DNA of 64,000 bases from Cycloclasticus sp. symbiont of Poecilosclerida sp. N (GTDB taxonomy: Bacteria; Pseudomonadota; Gammaproteobacteria; Methylococcales; Cycloclasticaceae), in NCBI GenBank assembly GCA_002101205.1, contig LWTM01000077.1:62001-126000 (forward strand), in the 5' to 3' direction. Below are positions 34,779-43,316 of this stretch, in pieces. A program made the translations under genes and the position numbers. The notes beneath the pieces were generated by a model. That model had not been told where the DNA came from, ran no database searches, and was given only the letters and a program-made list of their open reading frames with translations. Within the stretch, counting starts at the first letter, position 1, and the number at the start of each line of letters is the position of its first letter.

Positions 34779-35339
34779 TTAAAATCTGATTAACATTATT
34801 TCGTCTTGGCGTTTTTTCCATTCTTTAAAAGCCATTACGCTTAACGATGTGTCTTGATAAACCATTACAAGTTGTAGGTTCTGTGGCGATACGGATTGCT
34901 CGCACTCGATGGTGATTTGACGCTGGTTATGTTCTCGAATTTTCCATTTACTTTCCCCTTTGCTCACCTTAAATTGAGGTGAAGTACCAAGTGTATTAAG
35001 CGTTTTTTCAATTAATTGATCACGTTGCTCCAAACAACTCGCTTTAGCCAACTCTCGCGGACTTTTAACCGTGATGCCATAGATCACATGGGATTTCGGT
35101 GTCGTTGAATATTCATATTTAACAAAGCGCTTATCTTCGATATCTGGTGTGAAAACAATGGCCATATTCTCACTGACATAGCCTTCGGGTAAGTTTTTGT
35201 CCACGGTGTTAAGCTTTATGCCAAAAGCACCGTTGATAGAAAATGTTTTGCCAGAATTTCTTGCAGCGTTATCCTCGCCTCCACAAGCGGCTAGGAGCGC
35301 TAGCAAAGTGACAATCAATGTGGTCTTGATAATATTCAT
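34779..35339 (-). CDS. Putative lipoprotein of unknown function
   Basis: This 186-residue protein has a lipoprotein signal peptide with lipobox LLAAC (Cys at residue 19), so it is likely lipid-anchored. The mature part starts GGEDNAARNSGK and contains two cysteines (near 103 and 150: ASCLEQR, IECEQS) that could pair. I recognise no family. It is convergent with the copper operon, ending 30 bp after the methyltransferase. No terminator was found between them. Confidence 0.8.
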   Translation of the reverse strand: MNIIKTTLIVTLLALLAACGGEDNAARNSGKTFSINGAFGIKLNTVDKNLPEGYVSENMAIVFTPDIEDKRFVKYEYSTTPKSHVIYGITVKSPRELAKASCLEQRDQLIEKTLNTLGTSPQFKVSKGESKWKIREHNQRQITIECEQSVSPQNLQLVMVYQDTSLSVMAFKEWKKRQDEIMLIRF

Positions 35340-35414
35340 AGTCGTTAATGCGTTTAGTTTTAAGACAGCACATTTAGCCCCAAAAAAAAGCTGTGGTAAG
35401 CTGCCACCACTTTC

Positions 35415-35960
35415 CTAGACAATTTCTAAATTCTCAAAATGCTGCTTTTCATACTTAATTGGTGACAATCCGTCATTATTACCACGATGTTGTTTAGGTT
35501 TGTAGAAAAACTCAATATAATCGAATATTTCAGCTCGAGCTTCTGCTCGTGATTTAAATATTTGTCGTTTTATACGACCCATTTTTAATAATAAAAAGAA
35601 GCTTTCAGCAACGGTATTGTCATGACAGTTGCCTCGCAACTCAGACTGTTCTCAAGGTTGTTTTCACGTAAGAACTGTCGCCAGTCGCGGCAGGTGTGTT
35701 GAATATCTTGATCTGAATGAACAAGCACCTTCTGCTTAGGCTTCCTTCGCCATATTGCCATTAATGACGCGTCAATCACTAAGTCAGCTTTTAGGTCGGC
35801 TTTCATACTCCAGCTAACAACTTGCCGTGAAAACAAATCAATCACAACGCTCAGGTACAACCAGCCTTCATGAGTTCGTGTGTACGTGAAATCAGTGACC
35901 CATATACTACTTTTCGCTGTGAACTGGCGCGTTATAATGAAAGCACCGTTGTTTTTCAGC
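35415..35960 (-). pseudogene. Broken IS3-family transposase (OrfB part)
   Basis: The 700 bp between the lipoprotein gene and sucC hold an IS3-type rve domain on the minus strand. It reads SSIWVTDFTYTRTHEGWLYL, then VVIDLFSRQVVSWSM, VLVHSDQD, RGNCHDNTVAESFFLLLK and the C-terminal SPIKYEKQHFE. At least two frame changes occur (near 35640 and 35930), and the N-terminal half with OrfA is missing. It is inactive. The remaining 100 bp form the sucC upstream region. Confidence 0.85.
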
Positions 35961-36057
35961 GAGCATGTTATCTATATATTTGTCTGTTTTCATTAGCAGA
36001 ATAACTTAAAATGGTTATATTTTAGAGCGAAGTGATTAACAACTATACGGAAGATGA

Positions 36058-37221
36058 ATGAATTTACATGAGTATCAAGCAAAACAGGTGTTTGCTGAGT
36101 TTGGTGTACCGGTTCCGCAAGGAAAACCAGCACGGTCAGTGAAAGAAGCTATCAATGTTGCAAAAGAATTAGGCGGTGATTGTTGGGTTGTTAAAGCTCA
36201 AGTGCACGCTGGCGGTCGTGGTAAAGCGGGCGGTGTGAAACTGTGTAAAGGGATGGATGAAGTAGAAGCATTCAGCAAAAAACTATTGGGTACCCGTTTG
36301 GTAACGCCACAAACAGATGCAGAAGGCTTACCGATTGAAACCTTAATTGTTGAAGAGGTGAAGCCCATTGAGCGCGAGTTATATTTAAGTGCTGTGGTTG
36401 ACCGTAGCTCTAAACGTATTATGTTTATGGCGTCTGAAGCAGGTGGTATGGATATTGAAGAGGTAGCTGAAGAAACACCAGAAAGAATATTATTGGCCTC
36501 AATTGACCCCATAGTAGGTTTGCAACCTTATCAGTGCCGAAATATGGCATTTAAAATGAAGTTAGAAGGTAAACAAATCAGTCAGCTATTTAAAGTCATG
36601 TCAGGTGTTTTGGCTATTTTCCATGCGAAAGATGCCAGCCAAGTTGAGATTAACCCATTGATTGTGAGCGGCGATGGCGACCTAATTGCGCTAGATGCCA
36701 AAGTGAATTTAGATGATAACGCTGCCTATCGTCACCCAGATATGGTTGCGATGCGCGATCCGTCTCAAGAAGATGAAAAAGAACATGCGGCTCAACAGCA
36801 CGACCTTAACTACATCACGCTAAATGGCAGTATTGGTTGTATGGTCAATGGTGCTGGTTTGGCGATGGCGACAATGGATTTGGTTAAATTAGAAGGGGGA
36901 TTCCCAGCTAACTTCTTAGATGTGGGCGGCGGCGCAACGGCTGAACGTGTTGCCGAAGCACTCAAACTTATCCTGTCAGACGATAAAGTGAAAGTGGTTT
37001 TAGTGAATATCTTTGGCGGCATCGTTCGTTGTAATTTAATCGCAGATGGGATTATTCAAGCGGTCAAAGAGGTGGGTGTCCAAGTGCCTGTCGTAGTTCG
37101 TTTAGAAGGCACAAATGCTGGTCAAGGTCGCCAAATATTGAAAGACTCAGGTCTTGATATTATTGCTGCGGATGATTTAACGTTAGCCGCACAAGCCGCT
37201 GTTAAAGCAGCAGCATCATAA
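36058..37221 (+). CDS. sucC: Succinyl-CoA synthetase, beta subunit
   Basis: This is a 387-residue ATP-grasp subunit, starting [20 protein letters not shown] as in the family. It has the [12 protein letters not shown] nucleotide-binding loop, EINPLIV, and the succinate/CoA-site segment [13 protein letters not shown] and [10 protein letters not shown]. With SucD it converts succinyl-CoA to succinate with formation of ATP or GTP in the citric acid cycle. sucD follows 13 bp later. Unlike many relatives, no sucAB lies upstream; instead an IS3 relic does. Confidence 0.97.
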   Translation: MNLHEYQAKQVFAEFGVPVPQGKPARSVKEAINVAKELGGDCWVVKAQVHAGGRGKAGGVKLCKGMDEVEAFSKKLLGTRLVTPQTDAEGLPIETLIVEEVKPIERELYLSAVVDRSSKRIMFMASEAGGMDIEEVAEETPERILLASIDPIVGLQPYQCRNMAFKMKLEGKQISQLFKVMSGVLAIFHAKDASQVEINPLIVSGDGDLIALDAKVNLDDNAAYRHPDMVAMRDPSQEDEKEHAAQQHDLNYITLNGSIGCMVNGAGLAMATMDLVKLEGGFPANFLDVGGGATAERVAEALKLILSDDKVKVVLVNIFGGIVRCNLIADGIIQAVKEVGVQVPVVVRLEGTNAGQGRQILKDSGLDIIAADDLTLAAQAAVKAAAS

Positions 37222-37234
37222 GTTAAGGAAAGAC

Positions 37235-38107
37235 ATGAGTATTTTAATAAATAAAGACACAAAGGTCATTTGCCAAGGCTTTACTGGCAAACAAGGAACA
37301 TTCCATTCTGAGCAAGCTATTGCTTATGGTACTAACGTTGTCGGTGGTGTAACGCCGAGTCGTGGCGGTGAAAAACATTTAGATTTACCTGTATTCAATA
37401 CAGTTGTAGATGCGGTTCACGCAACAGGCGCAACAGCAACGATGATTTATGTGCCGCCTCCATTTGCTGCGGATGCTGTTTTAGAAGCTGCCGCTGCAGG
37501 CATTAAAGTGATTGTTTGTATCACAGAAGGCATTCCTGTGCTGGATATGCTGAAAGTAAAGGCGACTTTAGAAACGCAAGATGATGTCGTGCTAATCGGT
37601 CCTAACTGCCCTGGTGTTATTACACCGGGGGAATGCAAAATCGGCATTATGCCTGGATTCATTCATCAAGCAGGTTGCATCGGTGTGGTCTCACGCTCAG
37701 GTACATTAACCTACGAAGCGGTTCATCAAACAACGCTCGCAGGTCTTGGGCAAACAACCTGTGTGGGTATTGGTGGTGATCCGATTCATGGGATGAGCTT
37801 TATCGACGTTATTTCACGTTTTCAAGAAGACGATGCAACGAAAGGCATCATTATGGTGGGTGAAATTGGTGGCACGGCGGAAGAAGAAGCCGCACAGTAC
37901 ATCAAAGAGCATGTCACTAAGCCAGTTGTTGGCTATATTGCAGGTGTTACAGCGCCTCCAGGTAAACGCATGGGTCATGCCGGTGCGATTGTTTCTGGTG
38001 GCAAAGGCACTGCTGATGCAAAATTTGAAGCGCTAGAAACAGCGGGCGTTCACATTGTGAAATCACCAACTAAAATGGGTGCGAAAATGAAAGAAATTTT
38101 GGGTTAA
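37235..38107 (+). CDS. sucD: Succinyl-CoA synthetase, alpha subunit
   Basis: This is a 290-residue subunit that begins [20 protein letters not shown], the CoA-binding Rossmann start. The phosphorylated catalytic His lies in the [10 protein letters not shown] motif near residue 248. [20 protein letters not shown] and SRSGTLTYE are conserved landmarks. It forms the sucCD complex with the preceding gene. A terminator follows at 38131. Confidence 0.97.
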   Translation: MSILINKDTKVICQGFTGKQGTFHSEQAIAYGTNVVGGVTPSRGGEKHLDLPVFNTVVDAVHATGATATMIYVPPPFAADAVLEAAAAGIKVIVCITEGIPVLDMLKVKATLETQDDVVLIGPNCPGVITPGECKIGIMPGFIHQAGCIGVVSRSGTLTYEAVHQTTLAGLGQTTCVGIGGDPIHGMSFIDVISRFQEDDATKGIIMVGEIGGTAEEEAAQYIKEHVTKPVVGYIAGVTAPPGKRMGHAGAIVSGGKGTADAKFEALETAGVHIVKSPTKMGAKMKEILG

Positions 38108-38130
38108 ATTAAACTCAAAATGCTAATCTG

Positions 38131-38158
38131 AAAGGGTTGTTTTTTGCAGCCCTTTTTT
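38131..38158 (+). terminator. Rho-independent terminator after sucD
   Basis: The stem AAAGGGTTG/CAGCCCTTT (one G-U pair) with a 6-7 nt loop is followed by T6. It ends 14 bp before nadE, so nadE transcription may begin nearby or read through. Confidence 0.8.
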
Positions 38159-38171
38159 ATGCAATGAACCT

Positions 38172-39791
38172 ATGAAAATAGCAATCGTACAATTCAATCC
38201 TGTTGTTGGTGATTTAACCGGTAATGCCGACCGAATCATTGCTTTTTGCCATCGAGCTATGCGGAAAGGAGCTGTGGCGATTGTTTTTCCTGAATTAGCA
38301 ATAACAGGGTACCCGCCTGAAGATTTATTGTTCCGAGACGATTTTATAACTGGGGTTGAAAAGGAGCTAGAGCGAATTTCATCGGCAAGCCCTTTGCTAA
38401 CGGTTATCGTGGGCTATCCTGAAAGAGCCGATGGCGCTTTGTTTAATAGTGTAGGCGTGCTTCGAGCAGGTGAACTAGTTGCTAATTACCGCAAACAACG
38501 GCTGCCTAATTACGGCGTGTTTGATGAAAAACGGTACTTCCAAGCAGGTACCCAGGTGAGTACATTCCCGCTAGGAGCTGAAACGGTTGGCTTAACTATT
38601 TGTGAAGACATTTGGACTGAAAACGTTTGTCAACAGTTGAAGCAAGCAGGCGCAACACTGATTATTAATTTGAACGCCTCACCTTTTGAAATAAATAAAG
38701 CTAGTAAGCGTGAACGAACGGTCCAAACAAGAGTGTCAGAAATAGGGTTGCCCATTATTTATCTTAACCAAGTAGGTGGACAAGATGAATTGGTTTTCGA
38801 TGGTAACTCGTTTGTGATAAGTGCACACGGTTGTATTGTGCAGCGAATGTCGGCGTTCGTTGAACAGATGAGCTATGTTGAAGTTGAATTGGGCAATATA
38901 TTGAAAAGCGACAGTCCAGCGACTGCAATGTCGACGCTGGAAAGTATTTATCAGGCTCTAGTTTTAGGCGTACGTGATTACGTTAGCAAAAATGGTTTTA
39001 ACGGCGTAGTGTTAGGACTATCCGGCGGCATTGACTCGGCGTTGGTGCTGGCCGTTGCCGTAGATGCGCTGGGTAGCGAATGCATTGAAGTGGTGTTGAT
39101 GCCGTCGAAATATACGGCGGATATGAGCAATGAAGATGCAATTAAGCAGGCGCAAGCACTGGGTGTTAAACATCAAACGATACCTATCGAACCGGCGGTA
39201 ACGGCGTTTTCTGCGATGCTGGCACCAGCGTTTGAAGGACTTGACGCTGATGTCACAGAAGAAAACATACAAGCACGTAGCCGCGGTGTATTGCTGATGG
39301 CAATCGCCAATAAAAAACGAAAAATCCTGCTCACCACGGGTAATAAAAGTGAAATGGCGGTAGGTTATGCCACCTTGTATGGCGATATGTCGGGCGGTTT
39401 TGCGCCGATAAAAGACGTACCAAAAATGCTGGTGTATGCGCTGGCAAAATATCGCAATGAAATATCACCGGTCATACCGGAAAGGGTCATTACACGAGCC
39501 CCCTCAGCAGAATTAGCGCTCGACCAAAAAGATGAAGATAGTTTGCCGCCGTACCCTGTGTTGGACGATATTTTGCAGCGCTATATTGAATTGGACCAAT
39601 CAAAAAGAGAGATTCTTGAGGCGGGGCATAAGGCTGCCGAGGTGGATAGAGTGCTAAAATTAGTTGAACAAAATGAATATAAACGCCGACAAGCACCACC
39701 AGGGGTTAAGATTACGTCGAGAGCGTTTGGCCGTGAACGTCGTTTTCCAATGACCTCTGGATTTAGTAAGACTCTCTTTAAAGACAAATAG
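38172..39791 (+). CDS. nadE: Glutamine-dependent NAD(+) synthetase
   Basis: This is a 539-residue two-domain enzyme. The N-terminal nitrilase-type glutaminase (residues 1-250) has the Glu of FPELAITGYPPEDLL, a Lys (NYRKQRL) and the catalytic Cys in TICEDIW. The C-terminal synthetase has the P-loop LGLSGGIDSALVLA near residue 281 and TTGNKSEMAVGY. It amidates nicotinate adenine dinucleotide to NAD using glutamine as the ammonia source. Length matches the long form of NadE. It is convergent with bamD, leaving 4 bp between stops. Confidence 0.96.
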   Translation: MKIAIVQFNPVVGDLTGNADRIIAFCHRAMRKGAVAIVFPELAITGYPPEDLLFRDDFITGVEKELERISSASPLLTVIVGYPERADGALFNSVGVLRAGELVANYRKQRLPNYGVFDEKRYFQAGTQVSTFPLGAETVGLTICEDIWTENVCQQLKQAGATLIINLNASPFEINKASKRERTVQTRVSEIGLPIIYLNQVGGQDELVFDGNSFVISAHGCIVQRMSAFVEQMSYVEVELGNILKSDSPATAMSTLESIYQALVLGVRDYVSKNGFNGVVLGLSGGIDSALVLAVAVDALGSECIEVVLMPSKYTADMSNEDAIKQAQALGVKHQTIPIEPAVTAFSAMLAPAFEGLDADVTEENIQARSRGVLLMAIANKKRKILLTTGNKSEMAVGYATLYGDMSGGFAPIKDVPKMLVYALAKYRNEISPVIPERVITRAPSAELALDQKDEDSLPPYPVLDDILQRYIELDQSKREILEAGHKAAEVDRVLKLVEQNEYKRRQAPPGVKITSRAFGRERRFPMTSGFSKTLFKDK

Positions 39792-39795
39792 CGCC

Positions 39796-40665
39796 TTATT
39801 TATCTAGTTCTAGGTACTCCCATATTTTCTCAGATACTGTTGGCTTATAAGTAAAGTCTGGGTTATACATTGGCGGCATTCCGTCAGGGTAGTTAAGATC
39901 GTAAATGCGTTGAGCATCTGCAGCCAGGTCATTCATGCCGATGTGTTGATATGCATCTACCATCAGCAATAATGCACGGGGGACAGAAGTGGTACGTTCG
40001 TATTCCTCAATAATGCGTTTGCTGCGGTTGATTACAGCGATGTACGCTTGACGCCTCATATAATAATGAGCAACATTTAAATTGTGTAAGGCAAGAATTG
40101 ATTTAACTGCAATAATTCGTTGCTTAGAGTCGGCTACATATCGACTTTGAGGGAATCGACGAATGAGCGTTGCAAAATCATCTAATGATTCAACTGCAGT
40201 GCCTAGGTCGCGTTGGGATTTATCAGTGGGTAAATAGCGCTCTAGCAACCCGATGCCGCGGTTAAAGTTGACAAGCCCTTTTAGATAGTAAATATAAGCA
40301 ACGTTTTTGTGACGGGGGTGAATGCGGATGAAACGATCTGCTGTTGCAATCGCAGCCTCAAAGTTATCGTTTTTATAATATGCAAAAGCCAAATCAATTT
40401 GTGCTTGTTGTGCATATTCGCCAAATGGATAACGAGACTCTAAGTCTTCATACAACTCGATTGCATGAATGTAATTTTTTTCATTCAAGGCCGCTTTTGC
40501 TTCTTTGTAGAAGTCAGCGGCTGACCAGTTAGCTTTTTTAGCAACCTCATTTTCAGAGCTTAACATACCCAATCCAGGTATCTGTATGATTGAGCAGGCG
40601 CTTAGAGTGGAAAATATTAAGGCAAGCAAAACGGTTTTAATTGAAAAGGCGTTCATTGAAGTCAT
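39796..40665 (-). CDS. bamD: Outer membrane assembly lipoprotein BamD
   Basis: This 289-residue protein has a lipoprotein signal (STLSAC, Cys near residue 24) and a TPR-rich body starting SAADFYKEAKAALNEKNYIH. The ALYEDLESRYPFGEYAQQAQ-like repeat (here ELYEDLESRYPFGEYAQQAQ) is the family hallmark. It is part of the BAM complex that inserts beta-barrel proteins into the outer membrane. It is divergent from rluD, as in most Gammaproteobacteria. Confidence 0.95.
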   Translation of the reverse strand: MTSMNAFSIKTVLLALIFSTLSACSIIQIPGLGMLSSENEVAKKANWSAADFYKEAKAALNEKNYIHAIELYEDLESRYPFGEYAQQAQIDLAFAYYKNDNFEAAIATADRFIRIHPRHKNVAYIYYLKGLVNFNRGIGLLERYLPTDKSQRDLGTAVESLDDFATLIRRFPQSRYVADSKQRIIAVKSILALHNLNVAHYYMRRQAYIAVINRSKRIIEEYERTTSVPRALLLMVDAYQHIGMNDLAADAQRIYDLNYPDGMPPMYNPDFTYKPTVSEKIWEYLELDK

Positions 40666-40739
40666 GGTTTAAATTACTGGTTAGGATAAATTAAGTGGTT
40701 ATAATGCCGTAGCATGCCACCTATTATAATGTTATTGGC

Positions 40740-41693
40740 TTGAAAACTGAACAGCAAATAAAATTAACGGTCCCTCTTCAAATGGCAGGGCTTCGGATTG
40801 ACCAAGCGTTGGCCGAGTTATGTCCAGAGTATTCGCGTAGTCGGCTGAAAAGTTGGATGAAAAGTGGCGACATAAAAGTTGATAATAAAACGTTGCGGCC
40901 GCGCGATAAAGTGCTTGGCGGCGAAGAAGTTTTGATAACGCCGATAGCGGATGCGTCGTTAGACGTGAAGGCAGAGCCGATTGAGCTAAACATTGTTTAT
41001 GAAGATGAGACGATGCTAGTGGTTAATAAACCTGCTGGTCTGGTTGTTCATCCTGCCGTAGGTAATTGGGGCGGTACATTACAGAATGCGTTGTTGCACT
41101 ATGACGCTGAATTAGAAGGTTTGCCGCGTGCAGGCTTAGTGCATCGGATTGATAAAGAAACCAGTGGTTTGCTAATGGTTGCGCGGACATTAACGGGGCA
41201 TAAAAAATTGGTTGATCAGCTACAAGCACGCGAGTTTGAGCGAGAATACCTCGCCGTGGTTCGTGGCTATATAACAGCGGGCAGTACGGTCGATGCACCG
41301 TTGGCTCGACATCCAACTGATCGCAAACGCTATGCTGTAAAAATGGGTGGTAAAGAGGCTATAACCCATTACAGAGTAGAAAAGCGTTTTACGAAACATA
41401 CTTTATTACGAGTTAAATTAGAAACCGGCAGAACACATCAAATACGCGTGCATATGAGCCATATTCATCATGCCATTGTGGGTGATCAAGTATACGGCGG
41501 GCGTTATCGCGCCATTGCAAATGCGAGTGAATTATTAAGCAAAACGCTTTCTGGTTTTAGGCGACAAGCCTTACACGCGGCAAAACTGGGTGTTGTTCAC
41601 CCGGTAACAGATGAGCCTATATCTTGGATTTGCGATATGCCTGCTGATATGGCAACGCTTGTTCAGGTGCTGGATCAAGAAACACCCGCGTAA
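40740..41693 (+). CDS. rluD: 23S rRNA pseudouridine synthase D
   Basis: This is a 317-residue protein with an N-terminal S4 RNA-binding domain (RIDQALAELCPEYSRSRLKS) and a RluA-type catalytic domain. The catalytic Asp is in HRIDKETSGLLMVA near residue 139, and the RTHQIRVHMSHIHHAIVGD block follows. It makes pseudouridines in helix 69 of 23S rRNA. It begins with TTG at 40740. It is followed 6 bp later by pgeF, the usual order rluD-pgeF. Confidence 0.95.
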   Translation: MKTEQQIKLTVPLQMAGLRIDQALAELCPEYSRSRLKSWMKSGDIKVDNKTLRPRDKVLGGEEVLITPIADASLDVKAEPIELNIVYEDETMLVVNKPAGLVVHPAVGNWGGTLQNALLHYDAELEGLPRAGLVHRIDKETSGLLMVARTLTGHKKLVDQLQAREFEREYLAVVRGYITAGSTVDAPLARHPTDRKRYAVKMGGKEAITHYRVEKRFTKHTLLRVKLETGRTHQIRVHMSHIHHAIVGDQVYGGRYRAIANASELLSKTLSGFRRQALHAAKLGVVHPVTDEPISWICDMPADMATLVQVLDQETPA

Positions 41694-41699
41694 TAAACG

Positions 41700-42434
41700 A
41701 TGGAGATTATTATTCCAGATTGGCCAGCGCCGGACAAAGTTAAGGCGTTTAGTACATGTCGTGAAGGTGGCGTTAGTAACGCAAGTTATTACAGTTTAAA
41801 TTTAGCGGGCGATGTTGGTGATGATGGACAGATGGTCGAGCAAAATAGACGAACGTTAGGGAATGAAGGTCATTTGCCCTCTCAACCTGTCTGGCTTAAT
41901 CAAGTGCACGGGGTTGACGTTGTTAAATTGGATGGCGATAAAAATTCACCAGCACCAGAAGCGGATGCTTCAATCACCCAGAACAGCGATGTGGTTTGTG
42001 CGGTGATGACAGCAGATTGTTTGCCTATTTTATTGTGTAAAAAGAATGCTTCGTCGGTTGCCGCTATTCACGTAGGTTGGCGTGGTTTGGCGGCGGGCAT
42101 CATCGAGAACACTGTATCGCGTTTAGCTGAGCCTGAGCAAACTCTAGCTTGGTTGGGCCCTGCTATTGGCCCTGGCTGCTTTGCGGTTGGTGCAGAAGTA
42201 AAGAAAGCTTTCGTTGATAAAAATGCAGTTATGGCGCAAGCCTTTCGACAGATAGATGCTTCCCATTATTATGCGGATTTGTATGCTCTGGCGCGAATGG
42301 CACTTCTTCAATGTGGGGTAAAAAGAATGTATGGTGGTGAGCATTGTACGTATAATCAAAAGAATCAGTTTTATTCATATAGACGAGAGCCTGTGACGGG
42401 TCGAATGGCTTCGTTAATTTGGCTGCAGTCCTAA
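41700..42434 (+). CDS. pgeF: Polyphenol oxidase/peptidoglycan-editing family protein (YfiH)
   Basis: This is a 244-residue member of the multicopper-like polyphenol oxidase (DUF152) family. Metal/active-site residues are in NQVHG, TADCLPIL, HVGWRGLAAGI and GPAIGPGCFAVG. In E. coli YfiH the protein removes faulty L-Ser-containing peptidoglycan precursors, and homologues also act as purine nucleosidases. It sits between rluD and a ZIP transporter. The gene symbol follows the E. coli usage. Confidence 0.93.
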   Translation: MEIIIPDWPAPDKVKAFSTCREGGVSNASYYSLNLAGDVGDDGQMVEQNRRTLGNEGHLPSQPVWLNQVHGVDVVKLDGDKNSPAPEADASITQNSDVVCAVMTADCLPILLCKKNASSVAAIHVGWRGLAAGIIENTVSRLAEPEQTLAWLGPAIGPGCFAVGAEVKKAFVDKNAVMAQAFRQIDASHYYADLYALARMALLQCGVKRMYGGEHCTYNQKNQFYSYRREPVTGRMASLIWLQS

Positions 42435-42446
42435 CTTTTATTTTCT

Positions 42447-43226
42447 ATGAGCGCATTAACTTGGATTGTCTTGTTTACATTGCTTGGCGGCGTGCTGAGC
42501 GTGTTAGGCGCATCGTTGGTTTTATTTTTACCTAAAAAAGTGATCAGTAAGGCGCTACCTTTTAGTGTGAGCTTTGCCACGGGCGCTTTGCTGAGTGTGT
42601 CTTTTGTTGGCTTAATTCCACATGCGCTGGAAGAAGTAAATCCGGAGAACTTTCATACACTCTCAATGACAATATTGGGGGGGTTGATGTTCTTCTTTGT
42701 TTTGGAAAAAATGGTGCTGTGGCGCCATTGCCATCACGATGATTGCGAAGGACACGTTGACGTACGTGCGCACAGCCATAAATCTGCTGGCGCACTAATT
42801 CTTGTCGGTGATAGCGTACATAATTTTGTCGATGGCATCTTGATTGCGGCTGCGTTTTTAACAGATATTCATTTAGGTATAGTGACAGCCTTAGCGGTTA
42901 CAACGCATGAAATCCCTCAGGAGGTTGGTGATTTCGCCATTTTATTGCAAAGTGGCTTTACCCGTAAAAAGGCGATTACCTATAATGTTATTTCAAGTTT
43001 CGCAACGCTAGTTGGCGCCTTGCTTGCTTATTTTTGGTTGCCATATTTCCAACATATTCTCCCGTATACTCTTGCTTTTGCCGCTGCTAGCTTCATCTAT
43101 ATAGCCGTGGCAGATCTAATTCCAACGTTACATAAACGTGTTAGCCAAGATGCAGTAATTGAGCAGATTGTACTGATGCTAGCGGGTATTGGTTTGATTG
43201 CTTGGTTGCATAGCTTTATTCATTAA
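42447..43226 (+). CDS. ZIP-family divalent metal transporter
   Basis: This is a 259-residue membrane protein with about eight hydrophobic segments. A histidine-rich cytosolic loop (residues 92-112: HCHHDDCEGH and AHSHKS) and the metal-binding HNFVDG and HEIPQEVGD motifs (near 127 and 153) identify a ZIP transporter. Zinc, or another divalent metal, would be taken up across the inner membrane. It lies between pgeF and clpB, which are normally adjacent, so it seems an extra gene in this conserved block. Confidence 0.93.
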   Translation: MSALTWIVLFTLLGGVLSVLGASLVLFLPKKVISKALPFSVSFATGALLSVSFVGLIPHALEEVNPENFHTLSMTILGGLMFFFVLEKMVLWRHCHHDDCEGHVDVRAHSHKSAGALILVGDSVHNFVDGILIAAAFLTDIHLGIVTALAVTTHEIPQEVGDFAILLQSGFTRKKAITYNVISSFATLVGALLAYFWLPYFQHILPYTLAFAAASFIYIAVADLIPTLHKRVSQDAVIEQIVLMLAGIGLIAWLHSFIH

Positions 43227-43250
43227 AGCTAATGCCTTCAAGGTTTAGCG

Positions 43251-43279
43251 CCTTGAAAAACAACGGCTTGCCCCCATTG
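43251..43279 (+). promoter_or_regulatory. Sigma-32 (heat shock) promoter of clpB
   Basis: CCTTGAA (43251-43257) and CCCCATTG (43272-43279) are separated by 14 bp, close to the sigma-32 consensus CTTGAA-N(11-16)-CCCCAT. The pair lies about 40 bp before the clpB start. Confidence 0.8.
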
Positions 43280-43316
43280 AAATGTTATTCAAAGATATTT
43301 TAATGGGGATTCAAGT

